Shown here piece after piece: positions 16,248 to 25,623 of a DNA stretch of 64,000 nt. The position numbers and the translations under genes were made by a program. The DNA lies in assembly GCF_016616235.1 (NCBI RefSeq), contig NZ_CP067100.1, forward strand, positions 6,879,001-6,943,000, given 5' to 3'. The DNA is from Bradyrhizobium diazoefficiens (GTDB lineage Bacteria > Pseudomonadota > Alphaproteobacteria > Rhizobiales > Xanthobacteraceae). The stretch's first letter is position 1. Each line of letters begins with the position of its first letter. The notes beneath the pieces are model-generated. The model did no database searches, was not told the DNA's origin, and saw only the letters and a list, made by a program, of their open reading frames with translations.

Positions 16248-16546
16248 CACGCAACCTCCCGCACTGCGCTGGCAACAGGCCGCGGAGACGCTGTCGATCG
16301 TCTGTGAGACAGCACCCAGGCGCGAACGCGCACCATCATCCGCCGCGCACCCATTTGGCTCCACTTGCCGGCCGGTCCTTTGGGTGAGTCGGGGAGCCGT
16401 ACGAACAAGGAGTGGACTGGCCGGTTGTGGACATCGCCCAGCAGCCAGTCGCGTCGCTCGCGCTTAGCGTTGGAGCGAGAGCGGCGGCACACAGCCTCGG
16501 CCTCACGCGCGAGACGGCATGCCCGTTCGAAAGCATCGCGCCGCAT
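16247..16546 (-). CDS. Short paralogue of the toprim protein N-terminus
   Basis: 99 residues from ATG 16546. RRDAFERACRLAREAEAVCR and WLLGDVHNRPVHSLFVRLPD align with SRDASELARRLAREADAVCR and WIVGDVRNTPGRSMFVRLSG at the start of the next gene, so this is a partial tandem duplication. Both ends overlap neighbours as ATGA: the start with the helicase stop and the stop with the toprim start. It is therefore embedded in the operon rather than drifting. It could be a stand-alone nucleic-acid-binding domain or a relic preserved by translational coupling. Confidence 0.65.
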   Translation of the reverse strand: MRRDAFERACRLAREAEAVCRRSRSNAKRERRDWLLGDVHNRPVHSLFVRLPDSPKGPAGKWSQMGARRMMVRVRAWVLSHRRSTASPRPVASAVREVA

Positions 16547-19500
16547 CAGGCGGCCTCGCGCTCGCAGATGCGCTCGACCGGGTAGCATTCGAGCACCTTG
16601 CCAAGCACGACCGCCCCGCTTGCATCCGTGGGCACGAACATGCGCAGCTTCCAGGAGATGATCTCACTGAACAGCCCATAGGCCCGCAGGCGGTCGCGCA
16701 TGGTGTCGTTGAAGTCCGCGAGCTCGATGCGATGCGCACCCATGACGCGGACGCGCCGTAGTGTCAGGCCTTGCGCAAGCTCGACGAGCGCGCGGCCTTC
16801 GAGCAAGGCGGCGAAGACGTCTCCGGGTTTGAGCGCCGGCCGCTCACCCAACAGCGCGTTGGCCACCCAGGCGGACGAGACCTTCCGCCCAATGATCCGC
16901 TCGCCGGCGTCGGTCTGGAGGCGGTAGACGCGGGTCGATTCGTTTGGCAGCCGTTTCCAGATCGGCAGGAGGAGCCCGGCGACGACATGGATCGTGCTCT
17001 CGGTGAACTCCGGCACGTCTTTGAGCTCAGCTGTCCAGGCTGCACTGAATTGCTCACGGTCTGTCTCGATCCAATGGCTCTCGCCCATGGCCTTGGACGG
17101 GACAGTGTGGCTTTCCATCGGCCGGACCAATTTGACGCGCTGCTCGATCTCGCCGTCGTCCAGCATCAGGCTTGGAGCGGGGACTTGCACCGCCGCGCGG
17201 CCGGAACGTTCGTTCACCAGCAGGACCGCGCGACGGTCCGACAGAAGGGCGAGGGCATCAACGAGAGTGAGCGGCCGGTTGCGTTCGCGCTGCACGATCG
17301 TCAGCAGCCGTGTCTCAGCGCTGGTCGCGGGATGGGTGTAGATGGTGCGCCGATTCGTGACGACGAAGCTTTCGGCGCGAAGGGTCTCCAGGCCCGCATC
17401 ATAGAGTCCGGACGCGATTGCGCCCTCGATCCGAGCCGTCAGCAGCTGCTCGAAGGCGGTGAACAGCACGTTTTGCAGCTCGATGGTCAGCGCCAGCAGA
17501 CGGTTGAGGAAGGTCGTGATCGGCGGCAGGTCATCCCTGATGCCATTGGAATCGACGAGCTTCAGCCCGGTCGCATTCTCGAACATCTCAAGAGAGCAAC
17601 CATCCACCTTGCCCCGAACCAGGAGCAGGTAGAGTTGGCGCAGAGCATCACGGCCGTAGATGCTTTCGAGATTGTCCTCGGGCCGAAACAGCCCCTGGCC
17701 CCCGGTCTGACGCTGACCGCGGGTGATGGCGCCGAGCGTGTCGAGGCGGCGCGCGATCGTGCTGAGAAAGCGCTTCTCGGCCTTCACGTCGGTCGCAATC
17801 GGGCGAAACAGCGGCGGCTGGGCCTGATTGGTCCTGTTGGTCCGGCCGAGGCCCTGGATGGCCGCATCGGCCTTCCAGCCGGGTTCGAGCAAATAGTGCA
17901 CCCGCAAACGGCGATTCCGCGCCGACAGCTCGGCGTGATAACTGCGCCCGGTGCCGCCGGCATCCGAGAAGACGAGGATGCGCTTGAGATCGTCCATGAA
18001 GGCCGCGGTTTCGGCGAGGTTCGCCGAACCGGCGCGGTTCTCGACCATCAGGCGGTCGTGTTTGCGGATGATCCGGCGTGAGCGCCCGGTGACTTCGGCG
18101 ACACTGTCGGTGCCAAAGCGCTGGACGATCTGGTCGAGGGCGCCGGGCACGGGCGCGAGCGAAGCAAGCTTCTCGATCAGCCGGTCGCGCCGCGCGACGG
18201 CGTCCCGGCTCTCCACGGGCTGACCATCACGGTACACAGGCCGGGACGAGAGGTTGCCTTCGCCGTCGGTGAAAGGCTCGTAAAGCTGGACCGGGAAGGA
18301 ATGGGCGAGGTAGTCGAGCACGTATTCGCGCGGGGTGATGTCAACCTGGACATCCCCCCATTCCTCGGTCGGAATCTCTGCGAGCCGGCGCTCCATCAGC
18401 GCTTCGCCGGTCGACACGACCTGGATGACGGCGGCATGCCCCTCCTGGAGGTCGCGCTCGATGGCGCGGATCAAGGACGGCGTCTTCATCGATGTCAGCA
18501 AATGGCCGAAGAAGCGCTGCTTGGCGGACTCGAAGGCCGACCGGGCCGCCGACTTTGCCTGGGCGTTCAACGTCCCGGTCTCGCCGGTGATGTTGGCCGC
18601 CCGCATCGCGGCGTCGAGATTGTTGTGGATGATGCTGAACGCGGCTGCATAGGCATCATAGATGCGGATCTGTTCGGGGGTGAGCTCATGCTCGATCAGT
18701 TCATATTCGACGCCTTCGTAGGAAAGGGAACGCGCCGCATACAGACCCAGCGCCTTGAGGTCGCGTGCCAGCACCTCCATCGCCGCGACGCCGCCCGCCT
18801 CGATCGCCTCGACGAACTCGGCGCGTGTCGCGAACGGAAAGTCCTCGCCGCCCCACAAGCCGAGACGCTGGGCATAAGCGAGGTTGTGAACGGTCGTGGC
18901 GCCGGTCGCGGACACGTAGACCACCCTGGCATTGGGCAGGGCGTGCTGCAGCCGCAGACCTGCGCGTCCCTGCTGCGAGGCGGCCTGCTCGCCGCGCTCG
19001 CCCCTGCCGCCCACGGCGTTTTGCATGGCGTGGCTCTCGTCGAAAACAACCACTCCGTCGAAATCGGAGCCCAACCATTCGACGATCTGCCGGACACGCG
19101 AAAGCTTTTCGCCGCGCTCATCGCTGCGCAGCGTAGCGTAGGTGGTAAATAGGATGCCTTCCGACAGCCGGATCGGCGTGCCCTGGCGGAAGCGAGAGAG
19201 CGGCGTGACCAGGAGCCGCTCCATGCCGAGCGCCGACCAGTCGCGCTGTGCGTCCTCGATCAGCTTGTCGCTCTTGGAGATCCAGATCGCCCGGCGCCGG
19301 CCCTTCAGCCAGTTGTCGAGCAGGATGCCGGCGACCTGCCGACCCTTGCCCGCGCCGGTGCCGTCGCCCAGAAACCAGCCTCGGCGGAAGCGGACGCAAT
19401 CTGAAGCGTCGTCGCGGGCAGCTGCCACAACATCGAAAGTCGCATCGACCGTCCAGGCGCCTGCAAGGAACGCCGCGTGTGCTTCGCCGGCGTAGATCAC

Positions 19501-20841
19501 ACTTTCAAGCTGGGCGTCCGACAACAGGCCGTCTGCGACAACGTTTTCCGGAAGACGGGGCCGGTATGACGGCTTCGGCGCAGCAACCGAGGCCATCGCG
19601 GCCGACTGCACCAGTTTGGTCGGATGCGGCTGCGATCCGTCAATGCGGATCGATTGCAAGGTGTAGTCCTCATAGAGGGCATCGGTCAGATGAGCTCCGT
19701 CCGGAGGGGTCCAGTCCACCGTCTGGTAGGTGAGCTCAACACTTTGCGGATCATCGAGCCGCTGTCCGGGCGACGGCCGCATGGCGAAGGCGCGAACGGG
19801 TGGCCGAACCGGCACGGTCGAGCTGACCGGAGCGAGCACAGGTGGCGTGATCGGAAGCCGCGGCTGCACATGTTCGAGGACCCATGCCAGCAGCGTGGCT
19901 GCGTCCGGGGCCACGCCCGGACATGCTGGAACGACATTTCTGACCGGAGCGAGCTGCTTGTCGATAACCGTGAGCCGCGTCTCGACCGCCGTCCCGTGCC
20001 TGGCAAAAACCGCCCCTGCAATCGCTGCCGAAAATACCACGCGGCCGCGCTCCTGGAGACGGATGAAGGCATCGGTCCACGCTGGATTGTCGGGCGCGAG
20101 ATTTGCGCCGGTGATCGCGACGAGGCGACCGCCGTCGCGAAGCCTGGCCAATGCCGAGGAGAGATGGCGCAGGGCTGCGTCCGCCATCCGCCGGTCCACA
20201 TTGGGCAGAGCCGAAAATGGCGGATTCATCAGCACGACGCTCGGGGCAACAGCGGCCTCGAGATGATCGTCGATCTGCGCCGCATCGTAGCGCGTGACGG
20301 TCTCGTTTGGGAACAGGAGCTCGAGCAGCCCGGCGCGCGTTTCGGCGAGCTCGTTCAGCGCGAGCGAACCGCCGGAGATCTCGGCGAGGATGGCGAGAAG
20401 ACCGGTGCCCGCCGAAGGCTCCAGCACGAGGTCTGTGTTGCCAATGCCGGCCGCGGTGCAGGCGACGAAGCCAAGCGGGATCGGCGTCGAGAATTGTTGA
20501 AGCGCCTCGCTTTCTTCCGACCTGCGCGTATGGGTTGGAAGCAGGCTGGCAACCTTGGCCAGCATCGAGAGCTGCGCTGCCGGCGATGCCGCCTTGGTCC
20601 GCATGGCGGCGCCGTGCTTGCGCAGGAAAAGAACGGTTGCGGCTTCACAGGCCTCATAGGCGGCTTTCCAATGCCAGGCGCCGGCGGCATCCGAGCCGCC
20701 GAAGGCGCTTTCCATCGCGGAACGCAGAACATTCGCTGCATCGATGCGCCGCCCCTGTTCGAGATTGCTGAGGATGAGCCGTGCGGCTTGGGCGATGGAG
20801 GACGCAGCCGCGGCGGTCGCGGAGCAGGACAGATTGATCAT
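16546..20841 (-). CDS. Methyltransferase-helicase fusion, strawberry-notch type
   Basis: A 1431-residue protein. An N-terminal class I SAM-dependent methyltransferase domain shows EPSAGTG (141-147) and NPPF (206-209), the signature of amino-methylating DNA methyltransferases. A superfamily 2 helicase-like part follows: Walker A GDGTGAGKGRQ (492-502), DESH box (601-604), and a late GLGRTNRTNQ motif VI in the strawberry-notch C-terminal domain. Such fusions are hallmark genes of alphaproteobacterial integrative elements and plasmids and probably protect or process element DNA during transfer; specificity is unknown. The gene is intact and heads a coupled run with the two toprim-related genes. 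Confidence 0.93.
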   Translation of the reverse strand: MINLSCSATAAAASSIAQAARLILSNLEQGRRIDAANVLRSAMESAFGGSDAAGAWHWKAAYEACEAATVLFLRKHGAAMRTKAASPAAQLSMLAKVASLLPTHTRRSEESEALQQFSTPIPLGFVACTAAGIGNTDLVLEPSAGTGLLAILAEISGGSLALNELAETRAGLLELLFPNETVTRYDAAQIDDHLEAAVAPSVVLMNPPFSALPNVDRRMADAALRHLSSALARLRDGGRLVAITGANLAPDNPAWTDAFIRLQERGRVVFSAAIAGAVFARHGTAVETRLTVIDKQLAPVRNVVPACPGVAPDAATLLAWVLEHVQPRLPITPPVLAPVSSTVPVRPPVRAFAMRPSPGQRLDDPQSVELTYQTVDWTPPDGAHLTDALYEDYTLQSIRIDGSQPHPTKLVQSAAMASVAAPKPSYRPRLPENVVADGLLSDAQLESVIYAGEAHAAFLAGAWTVDATFDVVAAARDDASDCVRFRRGWFLGDGTGAGKGRQVAGILLDNWLKGRRRAIWISKSDKLIEDAQRDWSALGMERLLVTPLSRFRQGTPIRLSEGILFTTYATLRSDERGEKLSRVRQIVEWLGSDFDGVVVFDESHAMQNAVGGRGERGEQAASQQGRAGLRLQHALPNARVVYVSATGATTVHNLAYAQRLGLWGGEDFPFATRAEFVEAIEAGGVAAMEVLARDLKALGLYAARSLSYEGVEYELIEHELTPEQIRIYDAYAAAFSIIHNNLDAAMRAANITGETGTLNAQAKSAARSAFESAKQRFFGHLLTSMKTPSLIRAIERDLQEGHAAVIQVVSTGEALMERRLAEIPTEEWGDVQVDITPREYVLDYLAHSFPVQLYEPFTDGEGNLSSRPVYRDGQPVESRDAVARRDRLIEKLASLAPVPGALDQIVQRFGTDSVAEVTGRSRRIIRKHDRLMVENRAGSANLAETAAFMDDLKRILVFSDAGGTGRSYHAELSARNRRLRVHYLLEPGWKADAAIQGLGRTNRTNQAQPPLFRPIATDVKAEKRFLSTIARRLDTLGAITRGQRQTGGQGLFRPEDNLESIYGRDALRQLYLLLVRGKVDGCSLEMFENATGLKLVDSNGIRDDLPPITTFLNRLLALTIELQNVLFTAFEQLLTARIEGAIASGLYDAGLETLRAESFVVTNRRTIYTHPATSAETRLLTIVQRERNRPLTLVDALALLSDRRAVLLVNERSGRAAVQVPAPSLMLDDGEIEQRVKLVRPMESHTVPSKAMGESHWIETDREQFSAAWTAELKDVPEFTESTIHVVAGLLLPIWKRLPNESTRVYRLQTDAGERIIGRKVSSAWVANALLGERPALKPGDVFAALLEGRALVELAQGLTLRRVRVMGAHRIELADFNDTMRDRLRAYGLFSEIISWKLRMFVPTDASGAVVLGKVLECYPVERICEREAA

Positions 20842-21101
20842 GGGCGTCGAGCTTTCGAGGAGAGCGGGAAGGATCGGGCCGATGGGCGCTCTCTAAGGCC
20901 CGACCGGCTCAAACCTGTCCCGGCCGATCTCTCACTCTGCTCACCCCTTGCCTCCACCGCAGGAGGAGGACGCGGGCCACGCCGCGCGCAAGGCTGTGCG
21001 CCGCAGCCGCATTCCAAAATGAGAAGCCCGGCGCGATGCCGGGCTTCGGAAGCAAGTTCAAATGACGCGCACGACGCGTTTGCCGCGCTACGTCCGGACC
21101 T

Positions 21102-23210
21102 TCATTCAGCGGCAATGCCGTGTGGCTGAACGTCGTCTGCGGTACCGCTAGCGTCCTCATCGCCGGCGAGGAAGTCGGGAAGCGGACCCGCGACTGCGTC
21201 TTGCTCTGCCGATCGGATCGCATCCGCGAGGCGCAGTGGCTCCGGCAGCCATCCCGTGCCCTCGAGAAGGCGCTCGGCTTCGCGAGCCATATCGGACTTC
21301 TTCAGATGGTCGATCAGTTCTGCGGAGGCATCGCCCTTTGCTTGCCTCACCGCCTCCAGAATACGTGGCTTGGTGACGCGGCCGAGGTAATTATCGACGC
21401 TCGGCCTCCAGCCGGCCTGCACCATGTCGAGCCCGACCGCCCGCGCCAGCACGTCGGCCTGGCCGAGCCTGCGCGCGAGCCCATCAGCGGATACCCGCCC
21501 CTGAGCGTAGCGGTTCACCGGTTCATAGAGGGCGTTGACCGAGAACGACGCGCAATGGGCGAACAGGGCTGCTTGCGCGTTGCCGTCCAATGCGCAGAGC
21601 GTATCCCAAAGCGCCTTCGCATCGTTCGGGAGCCGCGCTTTCCAGGCTTCGTGCCTGGCGTCGATGGCCTTGGCCGGCGCGCTGTCCTTCAATCCCGGAG
21701 CCTGGGCCGGGAATGTCGGCGTGTGAACCGCGATCTCGAGGCAACTGCCGGATGATGCAAACCTGTAGAAGCTCGCCAGCACGAAATTGTGCAGCACCGC
21801 CAAAAACGCGAGCGAGGGATGCTCGGCGAGCGCGTCGCGTAGCGCCAGGGTTCGATAGGCTGTCAGCTCGGTGATCAGCCGGTCCGGCAGCGGTCTTGCA
21901 GCATCGTCCTCATCCTCTTCGGCCGGCTCGGTTGGCGCGCCACCGACGGTGATGGCGGTACGCTGCACCGGAGCAACAGCTTCCGTCCCGTCAACCGTTG
22001 CGCGGCCCTGTCCGGGGTCGGCATCGACCGTTGGTTCATCCTCCGGCCGGACATAGCCGCGATCCACCGACAGCCGTCCGTCGGAATCGATGCTGATGAA
22101 GACTCCGGCGCGGGCGATGTCGGCCGGATCGTAGATCATTGGCCGCTCCTCGAATGCGAGCAATGCCGCCTCGATCTCGCCAAGGCGCTGGTCGACCTCC
22201 TCGGGAAGTTCGTCGGCATCCTGATACTCGGCTTCGAGCCGGTCATGCTCGGCATTGAGCGCATCGATCGTGCCCTGCTCCTCGATGCTGAGCGCGGCCG
22301 GCGTTCCCTCCAATTCCCGCAAGCCGCTGGTGTGGCCGAATGGAAAATCGACGGCCACCAAGATCCACTTCCACCCTTCCGCCGCGATCACCTCGGCGTC
22401 CTGCTTGAGCTTCTCCGTGACAAGACGATCGAGCAGGGCTACGTCCTGGAGCCAGCCACCGTCGTCATGCTCGAACAGATCGTGCAGGACCGGGCCACCG
22501 GCGCGCTCATAGGCCTCGATGCCGACATATTGCGCACGGCGATCGGACCCGCGCACGGTGTTCTCGGTCAGCATGCGGCGGATCTGGTACGGCTCGTCAT
22601 AGCCGGAGCGGCTGACATTGTCCCAGACCTGCTCCTGGCGGACATGATCGCCGCTCACCGAGAACGCCATCAGCTGCTCCAGCGTCATGCCGTCCTCGGC
22701 ATAGACCTCATGCAGCTTCGGCGAGACCGAGGCGAGGCGCAGGCGCTGCTTGACGATCGCGGGCGCCACGAAATGTCGCGCGGCAATGTCCTCTTCGCTC
22801 ATGCCGACGTCGCGGAGCGTCTGGAATGCGCGAAACTGATCGAGCGGATGCAGGCCGACCCGTTCATCGTTCTCTGCGATCGAATCGTCTTCCGCGATGC
22901 CTCCCTCGCGAATGACACAGGGCACGGGCTGCGACTTGGACATACGCTTCTGCTTGACCAGGAGCTCGAGAGCACGGTAGCGCCTCCCGCCGGCCGGCAC
23001 CTCGAACATGCCTGTCTCATTGCCATCGGCGTCCACAATGGCGCGGACATTGAGACTTTGCAGCAGCGTGCGCTGGGCGATGCTCTCGGCAAGCTGCTCG
23101 ATCGAGACGCCCGCCTTGACGCGCCGAACGTTGGACTGGCTCAGCACCAGCTTGTTGAAGGGAATATCGCGCGAGGGCGACAGCGTGATCTTTTGGACTG
23201 CCTTGCTCAT
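21102..23210 (-). CDS. ParB/RepB/Spo0J-family protein
   Basis: 702 residues from ATG 23210, preceded by GGAG. The N-terminal ParB domain is clear: IPFNKLVLSQSNVRRVKAGV, LAESIAQRTLLQSLNVRAIV, the VPAGGRRYRALELL motif and an ENDERVGLHPLDQFRAF helix, then an HTH region (MSEEDIAARHFVAPAIVKQR). The long C-terminal part is acidic and specific to element-borne ParB-like proteins. Without a ParA neighbour it may act in element regulation or as a nuclease-like protein rather than in classical partition. Frames upstream of this ATG cross the conserved leader hairpin and are unlikely to be translated. Confidence 0.9.
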   Translation of the reverse strand: MSKAVQKITLSPSRDIPFNKLVLSQSNVRRVKAGVSIEQLAESIAQRTLLQSLNVRAIVDADGNETGMFEVPAGGRRYRALELLVKQKRMSKSQPVPCVIREGGIAEDDSIAENDERVGLHPLDQFRAFQTLRDVGMSEEDIAARHFVAPAIVKQRLRLASVSPKLHEVYAEDGMTLEQLMAFSVSGDHVRQEQVWDNVSRSGYDEPYQIRRMLTENTVRGSDRRAQYVGIEAYERAGGPVLHDLFEHDDGGWLQDVALLDRLVTEKLKQDAEVIAAEGWKWILVAVDFPFGHTSGLRELEGTPAALSIEEQGTIDALNAEHDRLEAEYQDADELPEEVDQRLGEIEAALLAFEERPMIYDPADIARAGVFISIDSDGRLSVDRGYVRPEDEPTVDADPGQGRATVDGTEAVAPVQRTAITVGGAPTEPAEEDEDDAARPLPDRLITELTAYRTLALRDALAEHPSLAFLAVLHNFVLASFYRFASSGSCLEIAVHTPTFPAQAPGLKDSAPAKAIDARHEAWKARLPNDAKALWDTLCALDGNAQAALFAHCASFSVNALYEPVNRYAQGRVSADGLARRLGQADVLARAVGLDMVQAGWRPSVDNYLGRVTKPRILEAVRQAKGDASAELIDHLKKSDMAREAERLLEGTGWLPEPLRLADAIRSAEQDAVAGPLPDFLAGDEDASGTADDVQPHGIAAE

Positions 23211-23219
23211 TTTTCGTCT

Positions 23220-23267
23220 CCACGACGGGCGGCCGAAAGCCTCTCTCTCGACCTCAACCCGTCGTGG
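23220..23267 (-). promoter_or_regulatory. Conserved hairpin leader of the parB-like gene
   Basis: CCACGACGGG (23220-23229) pairs perfectly with CCCGTCGTGG (23258-23267). The loop contains GAGAGAGGCTT on the minus strand. The 3' arm abuts the GGAG ribosome site 10 bases before ATG. An equivalent hairpin with the same loop words precedes ardC. Confidence 0.65.
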
Positions 23268-23311
23268 CGCTCGGCGCCGCCCTCTTCCTCTGTTTCGCAA
23301 GCTAGCTCCGC

Positions 23312-24271
23312 TCACGCCGCCTCCTGATCTGCCGCGGCAGCATCGGCCGAAGCAGTTGGATTACCTGCTGGGAGGAAGCCAAGCAGATAATCCGCGGCTT
23401 TGCTGGCCTGCGAGGCCGCCCGCACGATCGCGCGGTTGTCTTCACGCAGGACTTCCAGCCAGGAACCGATATAGTCGGCGTGCCGCACGGTCGGCACGAT
23501 GCCGAGTGACGCGCAGGAAAACGCGGCACACAATTCGGCGATCAATTCCTCGAACGCGTATTTTTTCGTGCCGTAGGAACCGCCGAGATCACGGTTGAGG
23601 CGCGAAGGATGACCGCTGGCATGGCCAAGCTCGTGCAGGGCGGTCCGATGCCAATTGATCGGCTCGAAATAGGCCGCCGGCGGCGGCACCTGCACATAAT
23701 CTTCTGCCGGCATGTAGAAGGCGCGATTGCCGCCGATGCGAAAGTCGATGCCTGTTGCCTTGATCAGGGCCTCGACCTGCGGTTCGATCATGCCGGGCAG
23801 CGGCATTGGCGCGGTGGTCGCGACGTCGGCAGACAGTCCGTCGCATTGATCGGTGTTGAAGACGGTGAACCGCTTCAGGAATGGAACGGCCTGCGCCTCT
23901 TCGCCCGTCTCACGCGCACGGCGCCGTTCGTCGGCCGGCACGAAGCGGTCGGCATAGACCACGGTTGTGCCGCGCTCGCCCTTGCGGACATGACCACCGA
24001 GCGCAAGCGCCTGGCGGAAGGTCAGCCAGCTTTGGCCCGAAAAACCGCGCTCGATCACCGCCCCCCAGAGGATGAGAACGTTGATGCCGCTGTAGGGCCG
24101 GGCGGACGCGGCGTTCCTTGGCATCGACAGCGGCGCCTTTGCTGCCTCCGTCCCCCAGGGTTGAACCCAGGGCACGCGGCCGGCCTCCAGCTCGGCGATG
24201 ATCTTGTCGGTGATTTCGTCATAAAGGCTTGCCCGGTCCTGACCGGTGCGCGCGCGAGGATGTCTGGACAT
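23312..24271 (-). CDS. ArdC-type antirestriction protein
   Basis: 319 residues. The N-terminal ssDNA-binding ArdC domain shows YDEITDKIIAELEAGRVPWV then QPWG and the YSGINVLILW segment. The C-terminal zincin-like metallopeptidase domain has HELGHASGHPSRL as the zinc site, followed by YAFEELIAELCAAFSC with the third-ligand Glu. ArdC proteins help incoming conjugative DNA survive host restriction. The gene sits at the upstream end of the element core, as usual, and looks intact. The hairpin just before it resembles that of the parB-like gene. Confidence 0.93.
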   Translation of the reverse strand: MSRHPRARTGQDRASLYDEITDKIIAELEAGRVPWVQPWGTEAAKAPLSMPRNAASARPYSGINVLILWGAVIERGFSGQSWLTFRQALALGGHVRKGERGTTVVYADRFVPADERRRARETGEEAQAVPFLKRFTVFNTDQCDGLSADVATTAPMPLPGMIEPQVEALIKATGIDFRIGGNRAFYMPAEDYVQVPPPAAYFEPINWHRTALHELGHASGHPSRLNRDLGGSYGTKKYAFEELIAELCAAFSCASLGIVPTVRHADYIGSWLEVLREDNRAIVRAASQASKAADYLLGFLPAGNPTASADAAAADQEAA

Positions 24272-24282
24272 CGCGGATCTTT

Positions 24283-24327
24283 CGCGACGGGCGCTGCAAG
24301 CCTCTCTCGCAGCTCCAACCCGTCGCG
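24283..24327 (-). promoter_or_regulatory. Conserved hairpin leader of ardC
   Basis: CGCGACGGG (24283-24291) pairs with CCCGTCGCG (24319-24327). The minus-strand loop has GTTGGAGCT and GAGAGAGGCTT, matching the parB leader. It lies 12 bases before the ATG, nearly the same distance. Confidence 0.65.
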
Positions 24328-24574
24328 GCCGAACCCGGCCAGCCCTCTCACTCTCAATGTTTGTTGCGGAAGCGTTGTGTCTGTTGCAGGAGCGGCGTGC
24401 CGCTGCGAGCTCGGACGAGCTCCGGCCTTCGCGTCAGGGATGGAAGCCCGGAAGGGTGAAAACCCGGCCAAAGGTCGGGGTTTCAGCGCAGCCGACAGCC
24501 CGGTCCCGCAGGGAGACGCACGGCAAATCCCATGCAGATGGAACGACCAGGCGCCTGGAAAACCAGAGCAGATC

Positions 24575-24705
24575 CGAAAAAAGTGTGCAGCGGTTTTCTC
24601 CCGCGCCAAACGCGAAGCACGTTTGCGCAGAGATCATGCTCAAACAAAAACGAAAGCGCGATGACGATTCGTCCCGATCAATCGGACTTTAGATCTCCTC
24701 GCGCG
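24575..24705. repeat. Dispersed palindromic intergenic repeat, copy 1
   Basis: Contains AAAAGTGTGCAGCGGTTTTC, AGATCATGCTCAAAC and GCGCGATGACGATTC, ending in ATCTCCTCGCG. This looks like a dispersed non-coding repeat found many times in Bradyrhizobium-type genomes. A second copy lies at 25720-25855. Confidence 0.6.
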
Positions 24706-24871
24706 TTTTTGTCTCTGCGTCATAGATTCTGATGCGAAGCATTGGAAAACGCTTCTTCAGCTCTTCCGCACCGCTCTTGGCCCCATCCCTCGTCGCAAAT
24801 TCGGCCTTGAGTCGGCCGTCTACTTCGAGCGCATATCCTGAAGCTGGCAATTCTCGGGCAGCTGCAACCAT
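24689..24871 (-). CDS. Small hypothetical protein
   Basis: 60 residues, MVAAARELPASGYALEVDGR... with an alternating beta-alpha-beta look (ALEVDGRLKAEFAT, GAEELKKRF, LRIRIYDAETK). No ribosome site stands out and no family is recognised. The end overlaps the flank of the dispersed repeat. Codon use and the folded look support a real gene. Confidence 0.5.
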   Translation of the reverse strand: MVAAARELPASGYALEVDGRLKAEFATRDGAKSGAEELKKRFPMLRIRIYDAETKTREEI

Positions 24872-25098
24872 CTTCGTCCCTTGCTCAACGGTGAGATCGA
24901 GGACATGGCTTACCCCGAGTCGCCCAATTTGCGCCAGCTAGAGCCATTTCCCCTGCGATGGAATCGGAAGAGGCTCTAGATTCTTGTTTTGACGCGTTCT
25001 CTTGACGCGAACCGGCATCCACTTCGCTCGAAAACGCCCTAGCCAACACGTTGATTGTGCGGCCAAGCTGTGCAGGCTTTGATTCGCTCCGAGATGAC

Positions 25099-25623
25099 TC
25101 AAGGATGTGCGTTCGCGTCATCCGAACAATTGGACGGCGTGCCGCCCGACCGAATGCACGCGCGGTACAGCCAGGGCTCCACATAGCTGCCAGCCCACAT
25201 CCCTCGGCCTGAACGATCCGCATCGCGCTGCGCCGCGGAATAGCGGCCGTGGGAATAGCGCGGCCAATCGAGCGCGAGACCATTGCTGACCAGCCATTCC
25301 CCGAGGTCGGCAGTCCCGACAAGACATGTCGCGACCGTACGCCCATACTGGTCTGCGGAAACCGAGGTGCAACTCACCGGACGGCGGGCGATGAAACTAT
25401 CGAGCTCGTTGGCCGCCTTCGCGCCGCAGCGGTACAAATTGCTGTCGGCACCCCGGCACAGCTGATTGCTTTCCGGGGCGTCGACACCCCAAAGCCGGAT
25501 GCGGGTTCCATGTATGTCCAGCGTGTCACCATCGATGACGCTGGCCTGTCCGACAAAATCTGCAGCCGAGGCCGCCCCGGACAGGAGCAGGAACGTGAGT
25601 ACGAGCGTTCTGCTTACGATCAT
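25099..25623 (-). CDS. Secreted thermonuclease-family (SNase-like) protein
   Basis: 174 residues from ATG 25623, chosen because it begins a clear signal peptide (VSRTLVLTFLLLSGAASA); an in-frame start 12 codons earlier would spoil it. The staphylococcal-nuclease-like OB fold has the metal-binding DGDT (31-34) and the IRLWGVDAPE motif (42-51) with its catalytic Arg and Glu. Six or more cysteines suggest disulfides in the periplasm. Such nucleases near element cores are common in Alphaproteobacteria; the role may be DNA turnover or entry. Confidence 0.88.
   Translation of the reverse strand: MIVSRTLVLTFLLLSGAASAADFVGQASVIDGDTLDIHGTRIRLWGVDAPESNQLCRGADSNLYRCGAKAANELDSFIARRPVSCTSVSADQYGRTVATCLVGTADLGEWLVSNGLALDWPRYSHGRYSAAQRDADRSGRGMWAGSYVEPWLYRACIRSGGTPSNCSDDANAHP

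Larger units (their letters stand above)
2500..24871. mobile_element. Integrative/conjugative-element-type region (core plus cargo), ends not found
   Basis: The gene set DUF736, DUF2493, toprim, methyltransferase-helicase, ParB-like and ArdC is the usual conserved block of alphaproteobacterial integrative elements and plasmids, and the left part is loaded with toxin-antitoxin cargo. No integrase, relaxase or type IV secretion genes are in the window, and no attachment sites were proven, so the borders are approximate. Confidence 0.5.

Noticed and set aside
15066..16307. 413-codon plus-strand open frame
   Set aside because: Antisense to the toprim gene.
16771..18081. 436-codon plus-strand open frame
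   Set aside because: Antisense to the methyltransferase-helicase gene; composition is a shadow of its codon bias.
19624..21129. 501-codon plus-strand open frame
   Set aside because: Antisense to the N-terminal part of the same helicase gene; no domain.
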